A stretch of 64,000 bases of DNA from Candidatus Melainabacteria bacterium (GTDB taxonomy: Bacteria; Cyanobacteriota; Vampirovibrionia; Obscuribacterales; Obscuribacteraceae), in contig JACRFZ010000020.1 in assembly GCA_016212515.1 (NCBI GenBank), forward strand, positions 1 to 64,000, in the 5' to 3' direction. The notes beneath the pieces are model-generated. The model saw nothing but the letters and a program-made list of their open reading frames with translations, ran no database searches and was not told the DNA's origin. The position numbers were made by a program, and so were the translations under genes. Below are positions 1-8,925 of this stretch, piece by piece (position 1 is the first letter of the stretch; every line of letters starts with the position of its first letter).

Positions 1-205
1 CTTGAGCGAAGTTCTGACCGCCCTGGTAGCCGCTTACAGAACCCACGTCTCCACTCGGTATCGAGCTTTGAGCAAAGTTCTGGCTGCCGCTGTGGGTGAC
101 CGAGCCCATGTCGCCACTGACTGTGGAGCCTTGAGCGAAGGTCTGACCTCCCTGGAAGCCCGTTACCGAGCCGGTATCTCCACTCACCGTGGCAGCATTG
201 CTGCC
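1..205 (-). repeat. Coding tandem repeat of about 66 bp at the C-terminal end of the VirB6-like protein
   Basis: Reading the minus strand, units of 21-22 codons recur: TVSGDTGSVTGFQGGQTFAQ, then TVSGDMGSVTHSGSQNFAQ, then IPSGDVGSVSGYQGGQNFAQ. The array continues beyond the left edge. Units are diverged at the DNA level, so this is an old protein repeat and not a recent expansion. Confidence 0.8.
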
Positions 206-3200
206 GTAGGTCTGAGCACTGAAACCGGTTGAAGCATCGGCCACACTGGTGTAGTTACCACCGACGGCGCCGGACTCTCTAGCCTGAACGTAGTTGGAGA
301 ACTCACCGGCAGCGCTCGGGTTGTTGGCCAGGAGTTGATGTCCGGCAGCCATAGCCGCCTGAGGGTTGCTATCCGTATTCATGGCAGTGTTGACGAGCGA
401 CCGCTCTTCAGGGCTCATGTGGCTAGCCCTGTTCGCAGCATCGAGCGCAACCCTATCAGCTGGATGGTCCAACCCGATAGAGCTAGCTTCCTCTCCCGCA
501 GGTGAACTACCGAAGGCTGCGGCCGCCAGATTTGTAACAGACTGCGGGACACCAGACTCCGCCTGAAGGGCCTGCACTGTAGACACCGGTACACCGGTAT
601 CAGCCCTGAAGGCCTCGGCGTTGGTCATCGGCTGACCATTATATGTGGTGGGGCCGTTGGGATCGGCAATGGCCGCGCTGTATCGATCCGGGCTGGAATT
701 GACGATGGAATTCGCCAAAGCCTTGGGATCTGAAGCTGTACCCTGAGCCGAAGATGCATCACCAAGAGAGGCTCTCTCAAAGGCACTATTGGCGGATGTG
801 GCGTTGAAGCCCGTAGCAGTAGAGTCACTGCCGCCGGTCAAAGGCACTCCCGAGGCATCACCATTGATGCCCGTGAGGCTCTGGTTATTGCCCAGACTCA
901 TGCCTGTGTCAGCTCCCGTACCGGTGAAGGTCGGGAAGTCCGAACCCTGAGAAGTGCCGCCGAAGTTCAAACCACCATTGGTGGAGCCGAAGCTTGCGGA
1001 TGTAAGTGGAACTCCATCAACAGATCCGGAGGTCAAGTTACCACCAGGGTTGGTGAACGACGAGCCCGTACTGGAGAGCCCAGCATTGTCGGCAGTATTG
1101 AAGCCCGCCTGCTGACCCTGTCCGAGTGCGGTCGAGCCGGCTGTGGCATCGGTGGAATCACCAGAACCTTTGATGGTGCCAGACTGATCAAGCACTTTAT
1201 CACCGGTGGAGTGGAGACCGATACTGTTGCTGGCGGAAACATCGGTGTGACCAGAGCCGCTGGTGCTGTGAGGCATTCCTCCCAAACCGGCACCGGCACC
1301 CATTCCAGCATCCATGTTACCGAGGTTGGCTGCACCGGCATCGCCGGCCGATGGCGGCAGACCTGCGTCTTGACCGGTCATGCTGCCCTCGCCCTTGAGA
1401 GCATCGCTGCCGGCTCCGCCCTGGAGGCTGTCGGCACCGCTGCCACCGCTCAATGCACCCTGCAGAGAGCCGGTGTCGGCGTCACCGCCGCTCATATCAC
1501 CGGTATTAGCCATGGGCGGGGCTTCGAGCGAACCTAATCCACCATCACCCGCGGTGGAATTTCCGTCCTGACCGCCCTGAGAGACAGTGCTCTGGAGCGA
1601 GCCCTGACTTGTGGTAGCGTCACCAGAAGGAGAGGCCGTCGGTGAGACTTCCGTACCGGACCCGGCCGCATTACTGGGCACATGCGACGCATTGCTGGCA
1701 GCACCAGAGTTCTGAGCGCCGGATTGCTGACCGGCACCCTGTTGACCGCCGGCCTGCTGGCCTCCGCCACCACCGCCGCCGCCGCCTTTTCCGCCGCCGC
1801 CTTTGTTGGCTTGCTGAGCAGCAGAGATAGCAGCCTGAGCTGCGGTCTGAATGGAGTCACTCACCATACCGGAGAAGTCAAAGGCACTCTTGACGGCGGA
1901 TACCGCCATCATAAGTAGTGCCGTGACTATTATGGTTCCGGTAAATCCGACACCCTTGAAACAAGCGAGCAAAAGAATGATCGTGTTCCAGAACAAGCTC
2001 CAGAAACACACGACAATCACACCCTCGCACCAGGAGCCAAGCGCTCCTTTCATTTTAGCGACAGGCCACACCCAGAGAGCTGCGGCAATGGGCCCCATGC
2101 ACCACAGGTAATAGAGATAAGCCATCTGGAAGGCGCAAGAAACGTTCCAGCTCAAAGCGGCAGTCATGGCCAGGTTGTTGATCATGGCTCGCATGATATT
2201 GACGGCCTGGGGAACGGTTTCATCAGGCATGATGCTCTGATAGATACCCAGGCAAGGGTCGATCAGAGCAACCGCGATAGTGTTCCTCTCCAACACGGCA
2301 AACACAGAGAATCCACCTGAGGCCGCCGGTCTGGCATCCTGGTCGATGGCGTTGCGGTTATCCTCCGGTTTGTTGGTGGGATAAGCTCTTTGAACGGCGC
2401 ATTTAGCGTCCTCATACATATCAGAGCCGAACAACCTTCGATACTCGTCGGCAACCGTATAAGTCAAAGAGTTAGCTACGTCAATGCCATAGTTGATGAC
2501 GAGAAAGGTACCGGGGATGAGGAAGACGCAAACTATGGATCTGAGCAAACCTTCCAGAGGATGTACTTCACCCACGAGAATGGGAGAGCCCTGGGCCACG
2601 ATGGCCCGCACCTGAGCCAAAACTGCTCCAGGCAGAAGGAGCAACACGGCCATCGGTATGAACAAATGGTCGCGGATATCCTGCCACACGTTTCCAGGCT
2701 CGGCAGTGAAGTTGGTAAGGAACTGTTTGCAATAATCAATGGCGGAATAGGCCTGGTTGGTAACCACACCGGCTTCCGAGTTGGCGGCATTGTTCGCCGC
2801 CACGCCGCCGGTGCCGGTCATTGCGTGCATGATACGTTCGGGAGCCATCTGCTTCTCAAGCAAGCGGCTCAAGCCATGGTTCATGTGGATAGCAAAAGAC
2901 TGGTCGGTAAGCACACCACCTGTGCAGGTGTAAGTATCCACGTCGTATCGACCACCTTCGCCGGGAGTCTGAGACTGCCAGGCGCCCGGCGGTATCGGCG
3001 GTACTATTGAATACGGGTAGCGGTTCGTAATCTGCTGCGGAGTATTAGCGGTTTTCTCACGCCCTTTCAAGTTCATGAACTCGGCATACTCCGGGTTTCT
3101 CAAACAGTATGCCTGTTCAACGTAAGCACTACTCTGCAAGTTCTGCTCGGAAGCGCTGCCACCGGCACCGCCACCAGTGCCACCGCCGGTACCACCGCCA

Positions 3201-3403
3201 GCCCCTTGAGCGAGGGCAGGTGAAATAGAACCGATAGCCAAGGTCAGAAGAAGAGCCACCAGCCCTGCCAGCGTCATGCCCCTTGACTGACTTAGACTTC
3301 TTTGACTTTTCTCTTTCACTAATTGCATCTTTGAGAGCCTCGACGAGTTTTCGAACATTTCTTTGGTTCTACCGGTCAGACCGGTCTGAAGGAGGTTGAT
3401 CAT
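1..3403 (-). CDS. VirB6/TrbL-like polytopic membrane protein with giant Gly/Ser repeat tail (3' end outside window)
   Basis: An uninterrupted reading frame runs from an ATG at 3403 to the left edge, about 1,134 codons, so the C-terminus is missing. It starts with a basic region and a hydrophobic signal-like segment ending near a PALAQ site, then a Gly/Thr linker, then a domain with about five membrane segments (for example LFIPMAVLLLLPGAVLAQV, SIVCVFLIPGTFLVINYGID and CMGPIAAALWVWP). From about residue 430 it becomes a low-complexity Gly/Ser/Thr/Asn/Gln tail, ending in tandem repeats of about 22 residues built on SGDxGSVxG and QNFAQ. The membrane half aligns by eye with the next gene upstream (3400-6012); the ATG overlaps that gene's stop by 4 bases, so translation is probably coupled. 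The GPxAAAxxxWP pattern and pore-like topology suggest a VirB6/TrbL-type inner-membrane channel, an inference from architecture only. Confidence 0.75.
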   Translation of the reverse strand, partial: MINLLQTGLTGRTKEMFENSSRLSKMQLVKEKSQRSLSQSRGMTLAGLVALLLTLAIGSISPALAQGAGGGTGGGTGGGAGGSASEQNLQSSAYVEQAYCLRNPEYAEFMNLKGREKTANTPQQITNRYPYSIVPPIPPGAWQSQTPGEGGRYDVDTYTCTGGVLTDQSFAIHMNHGLSRLLEKQMAPERIMHAMTGTGGVAANNAANSEAGVVTNQAYSAIDYCKQFLTNFTAEPGNVWQDIRDHLFIPMAVLLLLPGAVLAQVRAIVAQGSPILVGEVHPLEGLLRSIVCVFLIPGTFLVINYGIDVANSLTYTVADEYRRLFGSDMYEDAKCAVQRAYPTNKPEDNRNAIDQDARPAASGGFSVFAVLERNTIAVALIDPCLGIYQSIMPDETVPQAVNIMRAMINNLAMTAALSWNVSCAFQMAYLYYLWCMGPIAAALWVWPVAKMKGALGSWCEGVIVVCFWSLFWNTIILLLACFKGVGFTGTIIVTALLMMAVSAVKSAFDFSGMVSDSIQTAAQAAISAAQQANKGGGGKGGGGGGGGGQQAGGQQGAGQQSGAQNSGAASNASHVPSNAAGSGTEVSPTASPSGDATTSQGSLQSTVSQGGQDGNSTAGDGGLGSLEAPPMANTGDMSGGDADTGSLQGALSGGSGADSLQGGAGSDALKGEGSMTGQDAGLPPSAGDAGAANLGNMDAGMGAGAGLGGMPHSTSGSGHTDVSASNSIGLHSTGDKVLDQSGTIKGSGDSTDATAGSTALGQGQQAGFNTADNAGLSSTGSSFTNPGGNLTSGSVDGVPLTSASFGSTNGGLNFGGTSQGSDFPTFTGTGADTGMSLGNNQSLTGINGDASGVPLTGGSDSTATGFNATSANSAFERASLGDASSAQGTASDPKALANSIVNSSPDRYSAAIADPNGPTTYNGQPMTNAEAFRADTGVPVSTVQALQAESGVPQSVTNLAAAAFGSSPAGEEASSIGLDHPADRVALDAANRASHMSPEERSLVNTAMNTDSNPQAAMAAGHQLLANNPSAAGEFSNYVQARESGAVGGNYTSVADASTGFSAQTYGSNAATVSGDTGSVTGFQGGQTFAQGSTVSGDMGSVTHSGSQNFAQSSIPSGDVGSVSGYQGGQNFAQ

Positions 3404-6012
3404 GTTGATTTACTACCTCCGTCTTCGTCCTTACCTTCCAGCGAAGCTATCTGTGTGCCGAGATTTCGCTCTGCCGATCCCTGGGCACCGGTCTGCACGC
3501 TCGAGGAATTTCCGGAGCCGCTATCGCTGCTGCCACCACTCGACGGAGCCGAAGCCACCTGGGTGACCTGCACATTAGCTTGCGGCGCGGAACTACCGTT
3601 GCCGGCGTTGTTGCTACCGCTACTGCTACCGCTGTTGCTGCCTGCCTGGCCTGTGCCTGCCGATGGCGGGTTGGGTACTCCGGTCAACTGTGTGTTGCCG
3701 GCCTGTGCATTGACAGCTCCATTGCCGGCGGTGACCGCCACGGGAGCACCACCTTTGCCCTTGCTGCTAGAGGAGTTGGCGCCACCGGGAGGTGCTGCCG
3801 TGTTGGCTCCGACCTGACTACCGACACCCTTGCCGGCAGTGCTGCCGGAGCCGGGAGGCAGAGAACTGCCCTTGCCCTGGTCTGCGCCCTGGGCCGCACC
3901 CTGGGAACCCTGCTGCCCAGTGCCTTGAGCCATGGAGCTGTTGGGCGGCGGCTGCACCTTGACGGATTCGCCGTCCTTGCCGCCTTTGCTGCCGGAATCG
4001 GACCCGGCAGATGCCAGTTGCAAGCCTTGATTGCCTCTACTGGAATCAACAGGCGCTGTGGGCTGGCTCTCCGTTTTGGTGTCGGTTCTGGTCTCGCTGC
4101 GGTTTTCGCCGCTTTCTTCACCCTTTCCGCTTCCGGCGCCGGAATCAGCACCCTTACCGCCGCCGGCTCCACCGCCGCCGCCACCGCCGCCACCGCCGCC
4201 TTTAGCGTCACCCATGGCAGTCTTCATGGAAGTGCTGTAAACCTGAGCAGCCTGACTGAAGCTGCCCTTAGGATCGAAGATAAACGGTTCCATCGGCACA
4301 TAGAGCATGATGCCAAGGAAACTGGCGAAGATACAAACCTCCCACTGCAAGTCGCCTGTGCCTCCACCCGTATAGATGAGTCGCTGTGTAATTACAGCCA
4401 GGATTACCATCCAGTAGAAGCGCCAGAGAGAGACCTTGATCACGGCTTCCAACCAGCTGCTGAATACACCGCGGAAAGTTCGCTGGCTGATCTGAGGCCA
4501 GGCGTAGAAGGCTGCTGCCAGAGGTCCCATCAAGAACAAGTAGCATATATAACAGACCTGCAGAGCGGTCATGATCACGATAAAGAGCGCTGCTATGTAG
4601 ACCATGATGTTGAAGGCCAACTGCAGAATGATCGAGATGAAGCCCTGGCGCTCCATGTGCACCGACCCCTCTCTCATGTTCATGAAGACACCCTCACCGG
4701 GCGCGGCCCATCCGCCAAACAAGGAGTCGATCAAGCCGCCGAGGAAGGCACCAATGCTGCCGAACAAGGCTCCAATGCCGGCGAAGAGACCACCGCCGCC
4801 GCCACCGCCGCCAGTGCCGCCGCCGCCGCCGGCTCCACCGGCTGAATAGTTGGGGTTGGGGTTTGGAGGACGAATGGCGTTGTCGTCATTCTCCCGCTTA
4901 GGGTCGTAAGACAACTCATGACACCAGTTGACGATCATGGGAATGTCTACCCAGTCGCGCATGGAGTAGGCCAAAGAATTACCCACATCTATTGACCAAC
5001 TGACAATCACCTGGGTACCGGGAATGAGGAAAATTGCCACTATGGAGCGAAGAATGCCTTCAAAGGGATTCTGAGCTTCCGGCACACTGACGGTGTTTGA
5101 GAGGCCTCTGCCGACAGTACCTTTCACCTGACTGATGACGGCGCCCGGCAAGAGGAAGAGAATCGCCATGGGTACATAGCAATGCTTGTACATCTGCATG
5201 ACCATACCCACGGCATCAGGGATGGTGCGGAAAAGAGCGCCGACATTGCCGCCGGTACCGGAAGCTTCGTTGGCGACGTTAATGAGAGCACCGGCTCCGT
5301 CGGCATCGAGGATGCGATCGAACATAGTGGTAAGAGACTGCTCACCCACATTGGCGGCACTGTTGGAGGCACCGGCCGAACCCATACCGGCGGCAGTAGC
5401 GACGTTCCAGTTCAAGCGCTCAGGGTCCATCTGGTTTTCAGCAAACTTACTGAGAGCCTGGTTGGCGTGAATGGCGAAAGACTGGTCGGTAATGAAGACG
5501 CCTGGAGTCGTATAGTTTCTGGTAATGTTACCGATGTCTCTCTGCTGAATCTTGGTGGGCAGTACACCGGACTGCATTTGCATCATCCAGCGTTGGCCGG
5601 ATTGATCAATCGGTGTCGCTACGTTGAAGGTGACAGGCATCGGGAAAGCCGGAATAGCATCGACAGCCTTCTGGTTCTTGGTGCCGGGAACGTCTTCAGT
5701 TCTATCGTCATCGTGGCTGCCCTTGGTCCAGGGGTTACGATCGAAGTATCTCTGACGGTTAGCCCAGGCTGTGCTCTCCGTGCCATTTTGAGGAATACCG
5801 GGATTAGTGCCGGTACCATTGGCTCGCACAGGACCCTGGGCAAAAGCAGCCTGGCAGGAAGCAACCATCGCCAGCATCAAGCCGACGAATTGCAAGCCGA
5901 GAAGCGTCAGAGCCGCGGGTCTCATAGCCAGCTTCAAAGAAGAGCCAGCGAATCTGTATTCACTCTTGCTTTGCGTATTCTTTGACTTGGTTGAAAAGGC
6001 TATTCTCATCAT
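3400..6012 (-). CDS. VirB6/TrbL-like polytopic membrane protein with Gly/Ser-rich tail
   Basis: 870 residues. An N-terminal hydrophobic segment near residues 30-58 ends in an AFAQG cleavage-like site. A soluble part follows with the motif RYFDRNPWTK (about residues 88-97). Membrane segments include YVPMAILFLLPGAVISQV, SIVAIFLIPGTQVIVSWSID, and a hydrophobic block around FLMGPLAAAFYAWPQ with a further helix pair after it. The last third is Gly/Ser/Gln low complexity, including a run of glycines after TAMGDAKG. Another Gly-rich insert sits between the first and second membrane blocks. It is paralogous to the gene downstream (1-3403), with the same order of segments and shared phrases such as LTDQSFAIH and FLIPGT. 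Two ATG codons in tandem (6012 and 6009) could start it. VirB6/TrbL resemblance is inferred from topology and needs a profile search. Confidence 0.8.
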   Translation of the reverse strand: MMRIAFSTKSKNTQSKSEYRFAGSSLKLAMRPAALTLLGLQFVGLMLAMVASCQAAFAQGPVRANGTGTNPGIPQNGTESTAWANRQRYFDRNPWTKGSHDDDRTEDVPGTKNQKAVDAIPAFPMPVTFNVATPIDQSGQRWMMQMQSGVLPTKIQQRDIGNITRNYTTPGVFITDQSFAIHANQALSKFAENQMDPERLNWNVATAAGMGSAGASNSAANVGEQSLTTMFDRILDADGAGALINVANEASGTGGNVGALFRTIPDAVGMVMQMYKHCYVPMAILFLLPGAVISQVKGTVGRGLSNTVSVPEAQNPFEGILRSIVAIFLIPGTQVIVSWSIDVGNSLAYSMRDWVDIPMIVNWCHELSYDPKRENDDNAIRPPNPNPNYSAGGAGGGGGTGGGGGGGGLFAGIGALFGSIGAFLGGLIDSLFGGWAAPGEGVFMNMREGSVHMERQGFISIILQLAFNIMVYIAALFIVIMTALQVCYICYLFLMGPLAAAFYAWPQISQRTFRGVFSSWLEAVIKVSLWRFYWMVILAVITQRLIYTGGGTGDLQWEVCIFASFLGIMLYVPMEPFIFDPKGSFSQAAQVYSTSMKTAMGDAKGGGGGGGGGGGAGGGKGADSGAGSGKGEESGENRSETRTDTKTESQPTAPVDSSRGNQGLQLASAGSDSGSKGGKDGESVKVQPPPNSSMAQGTGQQGSQGAAQGADQGKGSSLPPGSGSTAGKGVGSQVGANTAAPPGGANSSSSKGKGGAPVAVTAGNGAVNAQAGNTQLTGVPNPPSAGTGQAGSNSGSSSGSNNAGNGSSAPQANVQVTQVASAPSSGGSSDSGSGNSSSVQTGAQGSAERNLGTQIASLEGKDEDGGSKST

Positions 6013-6112
6013 TCTTACCTGATCTAAATCTTGCTCTGACTTTTCTGCTATCTAAAATTTACTAAGTGTTTTGAAAATCCGAATCCGTTACCTGTCACCT
6101 TTCTCTCATCAC

Positions 6113-8149
6113 TCATCGCCTCAGTTGTACGTTACGACTTCCATCCGACAATGACACCGACAATCTATCATTCCAGGGGCGACCAAAAATGGTTATTGTT
6201 CCTTTCACTTCCTGATTGGGCTGCACCAGTGTGGTTTCGAAATCGGCTCTCAAGGCAGCCTCCGCTAATTTGTGATTGTTCTCGGAAACGGCAAAGGCCT
6301 CCGGATCAAAACTGAAATCATTCTCGCTATTGTTGCGAATGGCCACTGTCAAAACAGACTTGCGGGCAGTGACATTGACACCCTTGAGTTCCATGGAAAT
6401 ACCACCAGTGGTGCTCTGCGGGGCGGGTTCGGCACTGGCGGCAACCGGTGCCGGTGCCGGCTTCAAATCACCTTCCGACTGGGCCGCTGGCGCTTTGGCG
6501 CCTTTCTTGCCGACGCCCTTCTTATCTTTTCCGGCTTGAGCCACCGGTGTAGCGGCAACCTTGACCGGCTTTTCACGAGGCTGTTCCTTCGGCTGCTCAG
6601 CGGCAGGCTTGCCGCCGAAACCAAACAAGGAGCCGAAGCCGAATACACCTTTATTTTCAGCCGGCGCCGGCGGCTCCGGTTCAGCCACGGCCAGGGACTC
6701 AGAAGAAGGCGTGATGCCGGACACTTTACCTATAATGGAACGAGCGGCATTGGTTCCGGCCGTGGAGGCAAGCTCCATCTGAGCGGCTTTGAGATCTTCC
6801 TTGGCGCTGTCGGCATCATTTTGAGACTGCGCCACATCAGCGGCCGCTCTCTGTTTTTCAGAGTCGGAACCAGCCACTTCTACTTCCTGCTTACGAGCGG
6901 AAAGGGTCTGCTGAGCCAGGGCAAATTTATGGTAGGCATAAAGGTATCTATAGTACGACTGCACCAGGTCACTCTGCATGCGGCGCACCGTTGCATAAGC
7001 TTTCTTGTCCATAGCTACGGGCTTGAAGATGGCGTCGACCTGACGCGGATTGACGTTAAAGCTGCCCCGTGTTGCGTCGGCAGGCAAGCCAACATCAACT
7101 CGTGAAAGAGTCTCGGTCAATTTACCGTCTTTGGCCACCACATTCTTTATGGCACCTCCGGCGAGGGCACCCTTCCAGAGAACTTTCAAATCATCGCGTT
7201 GTTGGTAAGGTGATCTGGCATCCATGCCCTTGGGAATTATCGGTACGAAGCTTGATTTCTTTCGCTCCACCGGCTCATCATCCTGGGAGGAACTGCGACG
7301 AGACTGGCCCTGCCCAGCGCCGAAAAGCCCCGCCGGTCTCTCCGGCTGAGGCGCCATTTGAGGCGGATAGCCGCCCTGATAAGGAACGGCATACGGATTC
7401 AGATAAGGATTGGCGTATGGGTTAGCGTAAGGATTCGCATAAGGGTTGGCATAAGGATTGGCGTATGGATTTGGCGCGGCATTGGGATCGGCACCGTTGT
7501 AGGCCACATCGGCGCGAGTACTGAGCGTCACGGCCGGCGGTGGCGGAGAAAGGGCGCCGCCTCCTACAAGCGAACCGGGTGGAGGTGGAGGCACCACACC
7601 GGTACCGCTGGAACCGTAAGGATTGGCACCGGGATAGCTGTTTCCGTAGGTGGCAAGTTCCGTGGGCTTCACTTCCTGGGCGGCACCGAAGGTATTGTTG
7701 TTACCGCCTGATTGCGCTTCCGACCCGGCGCTGGTGACACCAGTCGGCAAGCCGTTGCTGTTGCCCATCTGACCAAGCGGATTCATAGACCCGGCCACGG
7801 CGCTCTCCGGCTGGGCACCGGAGATAGGCTCCCTGGATACTTTCGGCAAGAGACGACCGAGACCGTCGAAGCTGAAACCGCCGAAACTGCCGCCTCCGCT
7901 CTGGGCTTGCGCACTCTGGGCCTGCTGGGCGCGCAAGGCCTGCTGCTCCTGATCTGCCAGCACTTCTTGCTGGGCCATTTCTACGTAGCGGGGATCCACC
8001 TTCGGTCGCAACTTACCGAGGGCGCCTCCACCACTGGGGACCATGGCAGCGTTGTCGCTACGCCCCAATCCACCACCGACTCCACTACAACCGCTGAGGA
8101 TTGTAGTGGAGGCAAAAAGTACGATTAGAGCTATTAGGACGTTTGCCAT
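6113..8149 (-). CDS. Large lipoprotein with NPYA repeat and C-terminal beta-sandwich-like domain
   Basis: 678 residues. The N-terminus is a lipoprotein signal: a hydrophobic stretch ending in the lipobox ILSGC, so Cys21 is the predicted lipidated residue. Residues 60-300 are Gln/Ala/Pro/Gly-rich and contain six to seven NPYA/NPYx units. A middle section of about residues 345-500 is predicted helical, with a coiled-coil-like stretch rich in Gln/Ala/Glu (SARKQEVEVAGSDSEKQRAA). The last 90 residues (ISMELKGVNVTARKSVLTV onward) look like an Ig-like beta domain of the kind that decorates envelope proteins. An SD-like GGAGGT lies 14 bases before the ATG. It sits in the middle of the five-gene exported-protein operon, 100 bases upstream of the first VirB6-like gene. 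A role as outer-membrane-anchored partner of those channels is inference. Confidence 0.8.
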   Translation of the reverse strand: MANVLIALIVLFASTTILSGCSGVGGGLGRSDNAAMVPSGGGALGKLRPKVDPRYVEMAQQEVLADQEQQALRAQQAQSAQAQSGGGSFGGFSFDGLGRLLPKVSREPISGAQPESAVAGSMNPLGQMGNSNGLPTGVTSAGSEAQSGGNNNTFGAAQEVKPTELATYGNSYPGANPYGSSGTGVVPPPPPGSLVGGGALSPPPPAVTLSTRADVAYNGADPNAAPNPYANPYANPYANPYANPYANPYLNPYAVPYQGGYPPQMAPQPERPAGLFGAGQGQSRRSSSQDDEPVERKKSSFVPIIPKGMDARSPYQQRDDLKVLWKGALAGGAIKNVVAKDGKLTETLSRVDVGLPADATRGSFNVNPRQVDAIFKPVAMDKKAYATVRRMQSDLVQSYYRYLYAYHKFALAQQTLSARKQEVEVAGSDSEKQRAAADVAQSQNDADSAKEDLKAAQMELASTAGTNAARSIIGKVSGITPSSESLAVAEPEPPAPAENKGVFGFGSLFGFGGKPAAEQPKEQPREKPVKVAATPVAQAGKDKKGVGKKGAKAPAAQSEGDLKPAPAPVAASAEPAPQSTTGGISMELKGVNVTARKSVLTVAIRNNSENDFSFDPEAFAVSENNHKLAEAALRADFETTLVQPNQEVKGTITIFGRPWNDRLSVSLSDGSRNVQLRR
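7393..7471 (-). repeat. 12-bp coding tandem repeat (Asn-Pro-Tyr-Ala units)
   Basis: Within the lipoprotein gene a 12-base unit encoding NPYA is repeated six to seven times with third-position variation. It gives a proline/tyrosine-rich extended linker and is a plausible site for length variation between strains. Confidence 0.85.
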
Positions 8150-8194
8150 GTCTTAGTTGAAAGACCTCCAGAGTCTTTGAAATTACCTGCCTCG

Positions 8195-8821
8195 TTACTT
8201 CCCTAGCAACTTGGCTCGAACCGATGTAGAAGAACTAGAACCGCCGCCGGAGTAGCTACCGCCTCCGCCACTGCCGCCGTAACTACTGCCGTAGCTGGCT
8301 GGAGCCGCCGCCGCCCGCATTCCGGAGGCAGGTTTGCCCAGCCCAACCGGACGGGCAGCCACATTGGTGGCAGCCTTCTGTTGATTGGCATACTGATTAC
8401 CAAGCCCACCCATTTTGGCCTGAGGGAGAGCCATCGCCGGTCCCATGCCGCGAGCCGGAATATTGGTACCGAAGCCGGCCTGGGGCAGACTGCTCTGCTG
8501 CATGCGCGGCATCACCGGGCCGGAACCAGTCTGGAATGGCAGTCCGCCTTCGGGAATTCGACCGCCGCCATTGCCTACGGGAGCAATGGGAATATTGAAA
8601 CCCTGATCGTTAGTGGGAGCAGTCCGATAGTCCTTGACCACCGGACCATCATCGAGAATCTGCACCTGCAAGGGCGACTTGTGCCAGCCGGCTTGCTGCA
8701 ACTGTCCCTTCTTCAAATTGACGGAACCCTGCGCTTTCGCTTCGGAACCGCAAGAAAAAACAAGCGCCAGTGCCGCTCCCAACACTGGTAAGTACTTCAC
8801 TTTTAGAAAATTCGGATACAT
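8195..8821 (-). CDS. Secreted Gly/Ser-rich protein of unknown function
   Basis: 208 residues. It has a signal peptide (hydrophobic core near residues 11-26, ending SEAKAQG). A short conserved-looking block follows, with KKGQLQQAGWHKSPLQVQIL and a PVVKDYRTAP segment. The rest is Gly/Pro/Met-rich, then a C-terminal Ser/Gly/Tyr tail ending SSSSTSVRAKLLGK. No enzymatic motif is visible. An AAGAGG SD-like sequence lies about 9 bases before the ATG. It is the second gene of the minus-strand operon and, like its neighbours, is predicted to be exported, so an envelope structural role is likely but not shown. Confidence 0.7.
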   Translation of the reverse strand: MYPNFLKVKYLPVLGAALALVFSCGSEAKAQGSVNLKKGQLQQAGWHKSPLQVQILDDGPVVKDYRTAPTNDQGFNIPIAPVGNGGGRIPEGGLPFQTGSGPVMPRMQQSSLPQAGFGTNIPARGMGPAMALPQAKMGGLGNQYANQQKAATNVAARPVGLGKPASGMRAAAAPASYGSSYGGSGGGGSYSGGGSSSSTSVRAKLLGK

Positions 8822-8925
8822 AACTCTAACCTCTTAAATCCCCTAGCCAATTCCATTTTTGATTGGAAAGAAATCTTTCGCCAACTAATTTCATCTATCT
8901 CGCTAAACTTCAACTATTGAATCGC

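Noticed and set aside
3580-4845. Long plus-strand reading frame of 421 codons
   Set aside because: It is the antisense of the 3400-6012 gene, produced by GC-rich Gly/Ser codons; no SD and Cys/Arg/His-rich nonsense composition.
5182-5985. Plus-strand reading frame of 267 codons
   Set aside because: Antisense to the VirB6-like gene; no start signal.
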